The notes beneath the pieces were generated by a model. It was not told where the DNA came from and did not search any database. It saw only the letters and a list, made by a program, of their open reading frames with translations. From contig OY720345.1 in assembly GCA_963082975.1 (NCBI GenBank), forward strand, positions 1,377,001 to 1,441,000: a stretch of 64,000 bases of DNA, given 5' to 3'. Source of the stretch: Labia minor (taxonomy: Eukaryota; Arthropoda; Insecta; Dermaptera; Spongiphoridae). The number at the start of each line of letters is the position of its first letter. Position 1 is the stretch's first letter. This document shows, piece after piece, positions 1 to 10,019 of this stretch. Both the position numbers and the translations under genes were made by a program.

Positions 1-80
1 CTTCAAAACGTATAAAAACATCAAAATCTCGACATCTTTTTCAATTTTCGTGATCACAATACTATCACTTGAGAGCTAGT
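1..80 (-). mobile_element. HINE-B (Helentron-like) 5' end, cut by window edge
   Basis: Read on the minus strand, this segment matches the first ~80 bases of the element at 21356 and the fragment ending at 25469. All share the block containing GAGATTTTGATGTTTTTATA. The outer end is at about base 80; the remainder lies outside the window. It is a non-coding, non-autonomous element. The inverted repeat seen in other copies (ACTATC) is decayed here to ACTAGC. Confidence 0.6.
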
Positions 81-737
81 AAAAATAAAAATGAAAACTA
101 GTATTTAAATATTAATTTCAAATCATATTTATTAAAATTTAAAATTCAAAAAAAAAAAAACTAAACAAATCTTTATATTATATCTTTTTCTGTATTATAT
201 ACCTCTTTGAACACCTGTTTTATTTAATTTTCAAATTTATAGATTAATAATAATATTTTAATCTAAAACCCAAAATAATGTTAATAGGTATAGGTATATT
301 AAAATATTTAATATAAAAACATGTGTGAATAAGGTATAACTAAAACTATTTAATATTTCGAGGGCAATAAAATAACTAAAAGATTTTATTATATTTTATG
401 TAGGTCCTTTATTATATATTTAAAATTTACACAAAGCTATATTATTATTTTTTTTACATTTGAGAAATATATTTGGAATAGTAATATATATTCTACTATA
501 GTATACATAATATAATACATATAACATTTTCTACTAGTTTACCTATGTAACCTAAAAAAAAATGTATAAAGGTGTAAAAAGGTGTAAATTGGTTAATGAT
601 TTAATAATTTAACAAAAGGAAATAAAAACAAGTGGTTGGAAATAAAATATGTATACTCTTCAGATAATTTCAACTACAAAATGAATTAATTAATTTTAGT
701 AAAATTTAATTTAAACTCAAACACGGAATAAAGGTGC
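81..737. other. AT-rich DNA without recognisable features
   Basis: Almost pure A/T with short homopolymers. I see no open frame longer than background, no repeat family shared with the rest of the window and no RNA gene. Confidence 0.6.
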
Positions 738-1185
738 ATCTTTGGGGCTGCTTCTCTCTTGGGGCACTTTGTACCTCTTTACCTACAAGTTAAATGCCGA
801 GACAATGATGAAAATCTACAAAAAGATTTTACAGCCATCTACTCAACGTTGGTTCATCAGAAAAAATGAAGATTGGGTTCTGCAGGTGTGGACAACCTAA
901 ACAACCTAAACACCGCAGCACTGACAAGTACTGACAAGTGGAAAACTCAATCTGGCATCGTCGCAGTCGCCCAATGCAAACCCTATTGAAAATGGGTGGG
1001 CATATATTAAACAGAAACTTCGTGGAAGACGCACACACACTTTGAAACAGCTATTTTGCGTCAGATCTGGAGATCGTTGCCACTAGAATACGACGTCAAA
1101 TTAGTAAAAAGCATTCCTCGGAGATGCCAGGCAATTATCGACGCCGCGCGCGCGGTGGTGACTGGACAAATTATTAACCCAATTG
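738..1185 (+). pseudogene. Tc1-like transposase relic (C-terminal half)
   Basis: Decayed fragment of a Tc1-like DNA transposon transposase, the DDE enzyme that cuts and pastes its own element. Conceptual translation in shifting frames gives family-typical blocks in the right order. From 808 there is MKIYKKILQPSTQRWF, then DWVLQ. A PKHRS remnant of the second-Asp region follows near 905, broken by a small duplication and stops. NPIENGWAYIKQKLRGRR lies at about 985-1035, and IWRSLPLEYDVKLVKSIPRR at about 1062-1120, leading to QAIIDA. At least two frameshifts and internal stops separate these blocks, so it is dead. The N-terminal DNA-binding half and both terminal inverted repeats are not visible. 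The downstream (TA)n at 1209-1237 may mark the old right edge. Confidence 0.85.
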
Positions 1186-1205
1186 CATCATCGTTTGTAA
1201 TGTGT

Positions 1206-1208
<3 letters not shown>

Positions 1209-1240
<32 letters not shown>
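1209..1240. repeat. (TA)n microsatellite
   Basis: Uninterrupted TA dinucleotides between the Tc1-like relic and the start of Helitron A. Confidence 0.9.
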
Positions 1241-1241
<1 letters not shown>

Positions 1242-2384
1242 TAAAAGTTTCATCAATCTATATATATAAAAGGCAATGTCTGTGTGTCTGTCTGTCTGTC
1301 TGTCTATAGACTCAAAAACTACCCGTCCGATTACGATGAAACTTTCAGGAATTGTTGTGGGCATACCAAGGAAGGTTTTAGTGTAGTTAAATCCAAAATT
1401 AATTTATCCAAAATTAATTTAATTAGTAATATATTGCTAAAAATCTGTAGTGTCACAAAACTATCGACAGATGGCGCTACATATAATTTTCCAAATTCAA
1501 ATATTTTTAATTTTTTTTAAACTTAATATTTCTAACTTTGTATTACAATACAATAATGAGACGGAATTGTTGTGTTTTAAATTAGATTTTATAAATTGAA
1601 AACCATTAGTTATACTCTTAAGTTATTTAGTTTTATTGATCACATATCTGGAAAAAATCATCTTCATTAGTTTTTTTATATTTAAATGTATATATGTGAC
1701 CTCACAGTTACCGCCTTTTAGATATATATCTATTCTTAAAATAAAATTAAAAATATTTATATTATATTCATATATATGTAAAATAATAATTATATTATTT
1801 TAATATTCCTATAAGTTGGTATCACAATTTATTATTATTATGAATTATTTATAAGTAATTAATATTATTAATTGGTATTAATAAATAAATAATATTAATT
1901 ATATTAACTTAATATTTCTAACTTTGTATTACAATAATGAGACGGAATTGTTGTGTGTTAAATTAGATTTAATTAAAGATTGAATTTAGAATAATTAAAA
2001 GGGTTATTGAAACCGCGTATGCTGATTAGGGAATGACAAGATTGAATAGGTTCAATTAAAAAATGCTTATATAAAATTATAACTAAAAATGATTTATTTA
2101 ATAAAACTATAAGAATTTAAATTACAATTTAATTAATTTTTTGTGAATAAATAAACATATATAAAAAACTATATATAAAATTTGAATTTTCATTTATTCA
2201 TTCATTTAAAATTATTTTCCGATTGTTCCTTTAAAATAACCCCTCTTAGGGGGTCGGAAGGGGAGGCAACATAAGGGAATTTTCTTTCACTTTGTTATTG
2301 GGAAAAACCAGGGGGGGGACAGTCTTACCAGGAAAAACCCAAATTGTCAGCGTCCACTCTGGGGTTTTAAACAGTTTTAAAGGA

Positions 2385-2494
2385 AATGTTAATTATAAGT
2401 TCATTTCTCAACGAGTTGTAACTTTAAATTATTTTTATTAATGTTAATTATAAGTTCATTTCTCAACGAGTTGTATCTTTAAATTATTTTTATT
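2385..2494. repeat. 55-bp direct tandem duplication inside Helitron A
   Basis: Two adjacent copies of a 55-bp unit beginning AATGTTAATTATAAGTTC, nearly identical, one starting at 2385 and the other at 2440. Confidence 0.85.
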
Positions 2495-3018
2495 AATTTA
2501 ATTAATTATAATTAATTTATAGCCAATAATAGTTTATTATAGCTAATAATTTTTTTAATTTTTAGTGTAATTTGCACGATCATTATTTATAAAAAAAAAA
2601 AAACACATTTTGCAATTTCCCAGAAAGGCTGTTTTTGAGATGTAAGTATAAGTTAGTTTTATGAATAAAAAATATTTATTTTAATAATATTTTAGAATCA
2701 AATTACGAAATTAATAATATGGGACAGGGTAGGATTTGGTTGTAGCTCAGGATAGGGACTCTTAGAGAAAAGTGGATTCTGCGGCTAAGAACTTTCGAAA
2801 ACTGTATAGACACAGAGTTAGATAAATATAACATATGCAATAATAATATATAATTAATTTACTGATTAAATTAAAATATATATTTTCTAAGAAAACAAAT
2901 ATATGTCTTATCTACTTATACTGATTGAAACAAAATGGATGAAAACCTTTTACATACAGACTTTCAACCAAATACTACACTCGGGGGTACAGGGGGCGGA
3001 GCCCCCGTCTAGATGTGA

Positions 3019-3049
3019 AGAGCGCCTGGAAGGCGCTCTGATCAGCTAG
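3019..3049 (+). other. Helitron 3' terminal hairpin and CTAG end
   Basis: AGAGCGCC pairs with GGCGCTCT (8 bp) around loop TGGAA. After a 6-nt spacer the element ends in CTAG, followed by T. Equivalent hairpins with a 3-nt loop TTC occur on the minus strand in the copies at 8303, 16211, 32256 and 43478. In Helitrons this structure is the transposition terminator. Confidence 0.75.
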
Positions 3050-3269
3050 TTTTTTTTATAAATTAACACGACCATGCTCTTACTTGACAGACTGTATAGA
3101 TATATTGTAATATATAAATATAAAAATGCCTTTTTTTTATGCTTATATATTGGATGTATTATGATACTGTGAAATGTAGAGGGTTGTTTGTTTGAGCACA
3201 TGGCAGAGTGTATAAAAGGTGACTTTCTAAAAATGATTGTTTTAAAAAGAAACCATGAAATACACACAG
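3050..3269. other. AT-rich DNA, nothing recognised
   Basis: Short homopolymers and low-complexity sequence; no family resemblance noticed. Confidence 0.5.
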
Positions 3270-3540
3270 ATGGATATACCTCTTCGTTACCCCAAAAGGG
3301 AGAGGGGGGTGGACAATTTTGCCAAGTGGCATAGGAGGGGAGAATGACCAGCTACATGTTTAGACATTTTTTGGTTATTCTTGGATTGAGTGTAAGGGAA
3401 GCGACTTCATCTGACTAAGTGAGAACAAATACAAGGATCATCGAGTGGAGCTGGAAGCTGTGCCTGCCCTGATAAGACGACATGATACCTTGAGGAAAAT
3501 ATCCAAGAATCATCTTACTTGAAGTCCCAGTGTTCCCCGA
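3270..3540. other. Island of balanced composition, function unknown
   Basis: About 270 bases of clearly higher G+C than both flanks, with purine-rich GGGAGAGGGGGGTGG near the left edge. It has no long open frame and does not match another place in the window. It may be a conserved non-coding element or an unrecognised repeat. Confidence 0.3.
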
Positions 3541-3719
3541 ACTCATTATTAATTTGAATAACACAGCTAAGTAGTCGACTATTATCTATATAAATAATTG
3601 CAATTATTCTATGAACTCAATTCCATTCAATTTATACTCCTCTTAATTTTTTACGGTACCATTAAATTTATTCAATGTCTTATTAATTTCATTATCATCT
3701 ATTGTATCAAATAAATTCT

Positions 3720-3850
3720 TATATTCTTAGTAAATAAATAATTTTTAGTTGTAATTTAAATAAGCATTTTTAATTGAACCTATTCAATTTTATTATTTCC
3801 CATATCAACATACGCGGATTCAATAACCCTTTGTTTTATTCTAATTCAAT
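3720..3850 (-). repeat. Inverted fragment of Helitron A internal sequence
   Basis: Reverse complement of roughly 1975-2105. Both contain the distinctive block around GGGTTATTGAA and CCGCGTATG. This is a loose fragment without Helitron ends. Confidence 0.7.
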
Positions 3851-3954
3851 CCAGAGTGCTACCTATTAATTAAACTAATTTTAAAACCCATTTTTTCTCA
3901 TAAAATACCTTACCCATTTTCCTCTTATACACGACAATATATATATATATATAT

Positions 3955-4395
3955 ATATATCTTATCTAATTATACTAGCAAAAATTATATATTTGTATAT
4001 AGATTTGGATATATGTAGATTTGTATATTTTTGAGATATTAAACCGCTCTAAGGACTTTTTTGAAATTCACACCATAGATAATATTTATAAAGAAAAATC
4101 GATCTGTATTGGTTTCAGCCTCGAGAAAAATCAACTTGATTAATATTTTCTTAACTTAAAATAGTAAATCCAAATGGCGTCATCAATAACGTCATACATA
4201 TTTGTCTCTTGCCTTTCTTTTTTAATTGATATTGTATTAACATTTTTTTATATTTAAAAAATTTAAGAATTTTTTATTTAATTTCGAAATAAAATTAAAA
4301 ATATTTTAATATTTTAATTTAATAATATTTTAGAATCAAATTATGAAATATATTTATTAATCTCTCACCAAAAAAAAATCTAAAATTTATCTTAT
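3955..4395 (+). repeat. Dispersed repeat family C
   Basis: Related copies lie at about 15850-16190 (+), 34615-34865 (-), 49485-49812 (-) and, in part, 18945-19140 (+). Shared blocks include AAACCGCTCTAA, TTCACAC, AGTATTTATAAAGAAAAAT, a GACGTC/ACGTCA-rich stretch and TTAATTTCGAAATAAAATT. Better copies begin (A)TCTTATCTTATTATGCTAGC, so a Helitron-like 5' end is possible, but no 3' end could be defined. Confidence 0.65.
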
Positions 4396-4674
4396 TTGTC
4401 TTGCAAACATTGTAAATATATATTATCTTTCTCTGTTTCTATTTAAAAACATACTATACATATTATTTATGATATTTTAAAAACAATTTCTTTCTTTAAT
4501 TAATATTCATTTAAAATGATTATTAAAGAATATCTCATTCAAAATAAATTGTTGAATAAATATGGTCTAATAATATTAAATAGAAATAGAAAAGCATAAT
4601 AGCAGCATAGCTGAAATGTCAGTCTTATCTCTAAATAAATAATTTTTTAGTTGCCAATATTTCTTCTAAATAAA

Positions 4675-5246
4675 TAAGTTGACCTGTGGCCAGGTCCGAA
4701 CCGACCGACGGTTTGAAATAAATTAATTTCCAGCTACAGAAACAATTTCAAATAATTTTCATATATCTATTAATGTAATAAAAAACAGATAGGCATACAT
4801 AAATAATAAATATAAACATTTTTAATTTTATTTTATTTATAATATCTATGCAAGACCAGGCTGTGACGTCATGAATGGCTGGATGACGTCATATAATTTT
4901 AAATCAAGAAAAAACTAATAAATATGATTTTTCTCGAGGATAAAACCAATACAAAGTGCATGATTCGTGGTGATATATAAAAAAATCTCCTTTGGTGTGA
5001 AAATAACCCTTTCCTTCCTATCGTCGATCGCTAATACTACCACTTCCGGTTTCCGGAATTGCACCAAAAGTTGATCAATTCATCCCACTGATGCATTAAG
5101 TAAATATACCAAATTTCATCAAAATCGGTTGAGCCGTTCAGGCTGTACACATCTATACGGACGGACAGACGGACGGACAGACATCATGCTAAAAATAGTT
5201 TTTTCTGTTTAGAAAATGCATGATTCGTGGAGATATGTAAAAAGTC
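4675..5246 (-). mobile_element. HINE-A (Helentron-like), 5' end truncated
   Basis: Minus-oriented copy of the ~622-bp element best seen at 61337-61958. Its 3' end is at 4675, with hairpin GACCTG-TGGC-CAGGTC and the internal inverted repeat CCGACCGACG close behind. The central (GTCC)n tract lies near 5160-5180. The last ~60 bp at its 5' side are missing, and it abuts an oppositely oriented copy at 5254, making a large imperfect palindrome. Confidence 0.75.
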
Positions 5247-5253
5247 CGTTTTT

Positions 5254-5911
5254 ACCGACCGACGATAGTAAGGGAGGTATTGTTTTCACACCAAATTTCA
5301 CATGTGGAGATTTTTACATATCTCCACGAATCATGCATTTTCTTAACAGAAAAAAGTATTTTTAGCATGATGTCTGTCCGTCCGTCCGTCCGTCTGTCCG
5401 TCTGTCCGTCCGTCCGTCCGTATAGATGTGTACAGCCTGAACGGCTCAACCGATTTTGATGAAATTTGGTATATTTACTTAATGCATAAGTGGGATGAAT
5501 TGATCAACTTTTGGTGCAAATCCGGAAACCGGAAGTGGTAGTATTAGCGATCGGCGATAGGAAGAAAAGGGTTATTTTCATACCAAATTTCACATGAGGA
5601 GATTTTTTACATATCATCACCAATCATTCACTTTGCATTGGTTTTATACTCGAGAAAAATCATATTTATTAGTTTTTTCTTAATTAAAATTATATGAGGT
5701 CATCCAGCCATTCATGACGTCACAGCCTGGTCTTACATATATATTATAAATAAAATAAAATTAAAAATATTTATATTTATTATTTATGTATCCATATCTG
5801 TTTTTTATTACATTAATAGATATATTAAAATTATTTGAAATTGTTTCTGTAGCTGGAAATTAATTTATTTCAAACCGTCGGTCGGTTCGGACCTGGCCAC
5901 AGGTCAACTTA
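5254..5911 (+). mobile_element. HINE-A (Helentron-like), full length
   Basis: Begins ACCGACCGACGATAG after a run of T. It carries an expanded GTCC/GTCT microsatellite at about 5370-5420. It ends with CGTCGGTCGGTT, hairpin GGACCTG-GCCA-CAGGTC and AACTTA|T at 5911. The inverted repeat is terminal on the left but lies inside the hairpin on the right, the asymmetric arrangement known from Helentron-associated elements. There is no coding potential: the 65-residue minus-strand open frame here is a microsatellite artefact. Confidence 0.8.
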
Positions 5912-6099
5912 TTTTCTTTAGTTCTTCTTGGGGCGTTAAAGTGCTTTAAGTTTAGCAGCATAAGGCATTTAAGGGAAGTATAATACCAAAGTTTTTTTAA
6001 GATATTTTTTTGATTTGTCTTTCATTATTAAAATATTTGAAATTTTTTAATCTGTTTTGTCGTTTAATTTTTTGTTAATTCTTATAAATTTTTATTATA

Positions 6100-6345
6100 T
6101 AATTTTGTTTTTTTTTAATCTATATATTTTCGTGTTTATTTTTTATTAAATTACTAATTAATATTTATTTATTCATTCTTCTTTAATTAATTAATTTTTA
6201 GATATTTTTATAATTTTTAATATTTTTATCACTAAAATATTATTTAAATTTTATTAATACTATTTATTATTATTGAGGACCCTATGTTACATTCATTTTA
6301 ATCAGATTGATGCAATGATGTAACATGTAACATTCAATAATTGGA
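6100..6345 (+). repeat. Dispersed repeat family F, 3' part
   Basis: AT-rich stretch ending with TATTATTGAGGACC and ATTTTAATCAGATTGATGCA. The same order occurs at about 18840-19245, and part is seen in reverse at 49175-49300. The tRNA-like head found in those copies is absent here. Confidence 0.6.
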
Positions 6346-7689
6346 ATAAAAAATTAAAGAATGGTATGGTATATCAATAATTTTTAATGGGTCCAGATAC
6401 TAGTATATAATACAAGAGGAATAATAGTAACATAGACATTGTTGATTCATATTTAATTAAAACAATATTTTTTCTTTTCTCTCTCCCTTTGCTCCATTAG
6501 TTTATCATGTTTTCTTAATCATTTTTTTTTTCACTTTTCAAAAATTATAAGTAGATCAGATATAATTTCGTTAAACCTATTCTACAATTTGATTAAATAA
6601 ATAATTCTTTGTTAATAGGATTAAAAGCGCTCTCGGCTTGGTTTCATTTACGAAATTATTATCATAGAATAAGGATTAAGATGCTTCGCCCTTTAAAGAG
6701 ATTAACTGACATGCAGGGAAACTCTTTTTTTAAATTCATTTTACTAAAAAAAAATAAGGTACATAATTTTAACAGTTACCTTTCCTATATTTAAAAGATG
6801 ACATGTCAATAGAATGTGTCTTAAAATTTTAAATTTGTCAAAATATTGCTCAATTTATCATCTTAATTAAGATCAATATTTTCATGCAATATCTCTTTTT
6901 TGATAAAATTCAAATATATAATTTTTGAAAAATTATATAAATAACTAACTTGTTCACAAATATATACCTAAATTATCCTTACTAGTATTTATCTAAAATA
7001 TATAAAATTTAATTATTATTTTTAATGATTCTCATTATAATAATACAAAATACAAACAAAAATTGTATGTATAGAAAGCATCATATTGTATATACTACAA
7101 AGAATATATTAAATTGTTTTTCAAAACGTTAATAATTTCATATTCAACTGAAAAGTCGTGTGTAAATGTTTTTGTGGAAAAATAATTTTAATTATTTTTT
7201 TTTTTTTATTTTTTTTTTTTACTTAGAATAATTAATCAATTGGAGTCAATAAATATTTTAAATTTCTTTATTAATCTAACTTTAGACATGTTGGAGAAGG
7301 TTACTATCGATGGTCCGGATCCTGAAATTTCTCACAGTGATTATTGGATATTCTATTCTGGTCAATAAGTATATCCCGAGTTACCAAAGGGTAGTTATTT
7401 TAGTTTTTATTTTTAAAAATATAAAATATCATCTTTAATTCAAAAATGAAAATATATGTATTCTTATCAATAAAACAAGAATAATAATATTTTATAATGA
7501 ATAATAATAAACAATTCATAAATTATAAATCTATGATGATAAATTGTAATTTGTAATATTTTACTTAATATATATTTTTATTATTCATTGTCATATTAAA
7601 GATAATTAATTTTATATACAAAATACATATATAGTAGGTATATCATTAAAAATATTACTTTGAACTTTTTATTTAATTTATGTTAAATT
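6346..7689. other. AT-rich DNA, no gene seen
   Basis: Long A/T tracts, including poly(T) at 7197-7221. A short segment at 7285-7395 is less AT-rich but has no coding signal. The 61-codon open frame near 6609 is not distinguishable from chance. Confidence 0.5.
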
Positions 7690-7960
7690 TAATTCACCTT
7701 CATAGAGCAAGCAAACCTTCTTGTAAGCACCCTGTGTTTGTCGTCGTTACGTGGGGCGTTTCGGAGATTGGGTTTGTTGCCAAAGGGCATTACTTGTCCA
7801 AAAGCCAGTCTAATTAATTCGAACGCTGTCGATTTTAATAGGACTAAAACCCGCAATTACATGCAAGGTAGAAAATGAAATTGAAGCCATTGAGTTGCAC
7901 TCTTACGTGAAACATTCGTAACTCTTTGTAGAATTCAACACCCTCCACTCCACATCGTTG
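7690..7960. other. Island of balanced composition, possible non-coding element
   Basis: About 270 bases of mixed composition (for example TCGTCGTTACGTGGGGCG) bordered by AT-rich DNA. There is no open frame of note and no second copy in the window. Confidence 0.3.
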
Positions 7961-8302
7961 AATAAATTCAATCTTAAAATTATTATATTCTTAATCATTT
8001 ACCTACAAGTGGGTATAATAAAACTTAATCAAATAATTTATTAAACTTTGATAAATTACATTAATTAATATTAATTATTTTCTTCTTCTTTAAAACAAAA
8101 CTCTCCTCCTTTTCTAAATAAACTATAATTTAATCAGGTGTATTGAATAAATAATTAATAAATAAATAAAAAAATAGAAATTAATTTCTTTTCAATTACG
8201 TCCGTTTTTTATTTCTTATTTAGCCATTGAATAATAATAATAATAATAATATTGATGACAAAAGTAAATGAAAATAGTTAATAAGGATTTTTTATATATA
8301 TA

Positions 8303-8870
8303 CTAGCTGCTCCGAGCGCCTTCGGCGCTCTCCACACCTAGACGGGGGCTCCGCCCCCTGTACCCCCCGAGTGTCCCTATTCTGAGCTATAACCATCTAA
8401 CTCCTACCCTGTCCCATCTCTCTCATGTTCCTTCCTACATTGTCCACCCTGTTCACAATTGGTCTTCCAAACGGACGTTTTCCAATCGAACTCCCCACTA
8501 ATATATTTTTCCTCTCCCATTCTAGCCATGTGCCCTGCCGATCCCAGCCTTCTCGCTTTTACTTTTATAACTCTAACTATATCTAGAGATGCATCGAGGT
8601 CATGCAATTCCTTGTTATGCAGTCTCCGCTATTCCCCGGTGTCCTCATCTTTCTTTGGCCCATAAATGCTGGGAAGAATCCTATTCTCAAATACTCTGAA
8701 TCTACTCTCATCTCCCAGGGTTATAGACCATGCCTCCCACCCATATAATACAATTAATAATTTAATAATTTTGATCCCCTTTGATAATAATTTCCCGATT
8801 GAACCTCGATTTAAATTCTTTGCAAATATTATTCTCTCTGATACTAATTATCAAATTAATTAATTTCAAA
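8303..8870 (-). mobile_element. Helitron A 3' end carrying LINE fragment
   Basis: Minus-strand copy ending CAGCTAG|T at 8303, with the twin GC hairpins at about 8315-8360. Directly upstream in element orientation is the LINE ORF fragment at 8402-8860. The 5' portion is missing or unrecognisable beyond ~8870. Confidence 0.7.
8402..8860 (-). pseudogene. LINE reverse-transcriptase ORF, C-terminal fragment
   Basis: Remnant of the C-terminal region of a non-LTR retrotransposon ORF2, downstream of the reverse-transcriptase core. In broken frames it shows the run of family motifs: an AWSITLGDESRFRVFENR-like block near 8680-8730, the GPKKDE and LHNKELHDL region, IVRVIKVKARRLGSAGHMAR at about 8525-8590, then the end of the ORF. 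Frameshifts and stops mean it is not a functional enzyme. The same fragment sits at the same distance from the Helitron 3' end in the copies at 16211, 43478 and 57885, so it moved as captured cargo of the Helitron rather than as an independent LINE insertion. Confidence 0.75.
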
Positions 8871-9018
8871 CCCCATCACTTTTCCTGCTTCGATTAATTT
8901 TTTATGCTACTTTAAATGTTATTAATTTATTTAAAAAAAAACAAAGTAAACAAAATAAAAATAAAATATAAAGAAATTAGCATAACACTAAACTACTATA
9001 AAAATAATATTAAAAAAT
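8871..9018. other. AT-rich spacer
   Basis: Low-complexity A/T DNA between the Helitron A fragment and the retroposon below. Confidence 0.5.
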
Positions 9019-9034
9019 ATATATTAAAATCTTA
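9019..9034. repeat. Target-site duplication, left copy
   Basis: ATATATTAAAATCTTA, 16 bases, repeated perfectly at 9557-9572 on the other side of the retroposon. Confidence 0.85.
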
Positions 9035-9556
9035 GCGTCAGGCTGTAGCGACAGGCCGGCTGGATCATCTTCGCGTCGCATCAACAATTAATGGAGAAAT
9101 GTTATACGGTTAAGGGCTAGGGCGTCCCCTGCAAGCGACGCACATTGTCAGCACCCAGGCGATGTGAGAAATGGGTTAGGGTTACCCACCTATGGACGAG
9201 GTGGGCTAAAGAAGATAGTCCAACATCCACATCCACATCCACATCAATATCAACATCGACATCATCACCGACACGAACATCATCACATCGGTCAGCATCA
9301 GCATCATTGCCATCAACCTCACTCAAATCGTCCACAGCTACATCAAAGTCGTCAACACCATCATCACCGTCATCGAAGGTTGAGTACCAAAGACCGCGTG
9401 GGAGGCCTAAAACCAGCTGTTCCTGCCGTATAACGGGAGATCTAATGGCATCTGGTCTCTCTACAGACGACGCCAACAACAGATTTAGTTGGCGCCAATT
9501 AACGAGAAGAGCCGACCCCACACCCCGTGGGAAATAAGGCTAAGAAGAAGAAGAAG
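9035..9556 (+). mobile_element. 522-bp LINE-derived retroposon with perfect TSD
   Basis: Flanked by an exact 16-bp duplication and ending in (AAG)n at 9542-9556, the signature of target-primed reverse transcription. The sequence is GC-rich relative to the surroundings. Its 3' part encodes a peptide resembling the extreme C terminus of LINE ORF2 (see the ORF at 9145). Its 5' part looks like a LINE 5' region joined directly to that end, so it may be an internally deleted LINE (SIDE-like). Between them is an expanded CACATC/CATCAT hexamer-trinucleotide tract (9223-9375). Confidence 0.75.
9145..9537 (+). CDS. Retroposon ORF, chimeric with LINE ORF2 C terminus
   Basis: A 130-codon open frame wholly inside the retroposon. 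Residues ~25-80 are a Ser/Thr-rich low-complexity tract produced by the expanded CATC-type repeat, and on the opposite strand the same DNA reads as an Asp/Val tract. From about residue 83 the text is RPRGRPKTSCSC..., then GLSTDDANNRFSWRQLTR and ADPT. This resembles the C-terminal tail of many insect LINE ORF2 proteins (GRPK..W, DA..R..WR.LTR.ADP). The frame is open to its natural stop, but I see no catalytic domain. It is probably a relic or passenger ORF rather than a host gene. Confidence 0.4.
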   Translation: MSAPRRCEKWVRVTHLWTRWAKEDSPTSTSTSTSISTSTSSPTRTSSHRSASASLPSTSLKSSTATSKSSTPSSPSSKVEYQRPRGRPKTSCSCRITGDLMASGLSTDDANNRFSWRQLTRRADPTPRGK

Positions 9557-9572
9557 ATATATTAAAATCTTA
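9557..9572. repeat. Target-site duplication, right copy
   Basis: Exact second copy of the 16-bp sequence at 9019-9034. Confidence 0.85.
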
Positions 9573-9720
9573 CGTGAAAATCCAATTATGAGATCAAATT
9601 TTCTTAATTAAAATGATTTACTCACATAATGTTAAAAATTAATAGAATTAAATTATAGCCGTAATGTGAATGTTTTCAAAGTTTAAAAGACCAATAAGAT
9701 CAATTGAGATATTGTAAATA

Positions 9721-9960
9721 TCAATATATATATAAAAAAAATTTTATCTACACATTGCTCAGAATTTAAATTTTTTTGCGTATATTCGCGTTTCATGTCC
9801 TCTAGAATCCAAAAGTGACTTTAGAATTTTTCATTTCTGTTCATAGACTATAAATTTTAATAATATCTAATTAATAACCGCAGAAATTAATTTTTAAAAA
9901 TTTGATATAAACATGTTGTCATTTAGTAGCGCAAAGAATACAATAAAAAAGATGTTTTTA
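9721..9960 (+). mobile_element. Helitron A 5' end fragment
   Basis: Begins A|TCAATATATATATAAAA and continues with CACATTGCTCAGAATTTAAA, TCGCGTTTCATG and AATCCAAAAGTGACTTTAGA. These blocks are shared in order with the minus-strand copy whose 5' end is at 45881. It is interrupted around 9960 by AT-rich DNA leading into Helitron B. Confidence 0.65.
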
Positions 9961-10019
9961 ATATTTATATTTTTATTTTTATTTTTCTAATATTTACAAT
10001 ATTTCAATTAATCATATAT

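Larger units (their letters stand above)
1257..3049 (+). mobile_element. Helitron A, non-autonomous copy with both ends
   Basis: Starts A|TCTATATATATAAAAGG at 1257 and ends ...CAGCTAG|T at 3049, the Helitron pattern of 5' TC, 3' CTRR and insertion between A and T. Six bases before the terminal CTAG is a GC-rich hairpin (3019-3039) with an 8-bp stem and 5-nt loop. A second hairpin, GGGGGC-GGA-GCCCCC, lies just upstream at about 2994-3008. The 5' part has (TCTG)n at about 1288-1305. About 2720-2815 matches the extreme 3' end of the captured LINE ORF in other copies, heavily decayed. Internal direct repeats (1521-1590 vs 1910-1975; 2385-2439 vs 2440-2494) show local duplication. No Rep/helicase ORF remains, so any movement would depend on an autonomous relative. 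Confidence 0.75.

Noticed and set aside
5370-5420. Short GTCC/GTCT tandem array considered as a CRISPR-like or satellite array
   Set aside because: It is a 4-bp microsatellite forming the core of HINE-A, without spacers.
8459-8863. Plus-strand frames of 65-68 codons
   Set aside because: Antisense of the LINE fragment.
9117-9521. Asp/Val-rich minus-strand frame and His-rich plus-strand frame in the retroposon
   Set aside because: All frames through a CATC/ACATCC-type repeat stay open; only the frame with the LINE-like tail has independent support.
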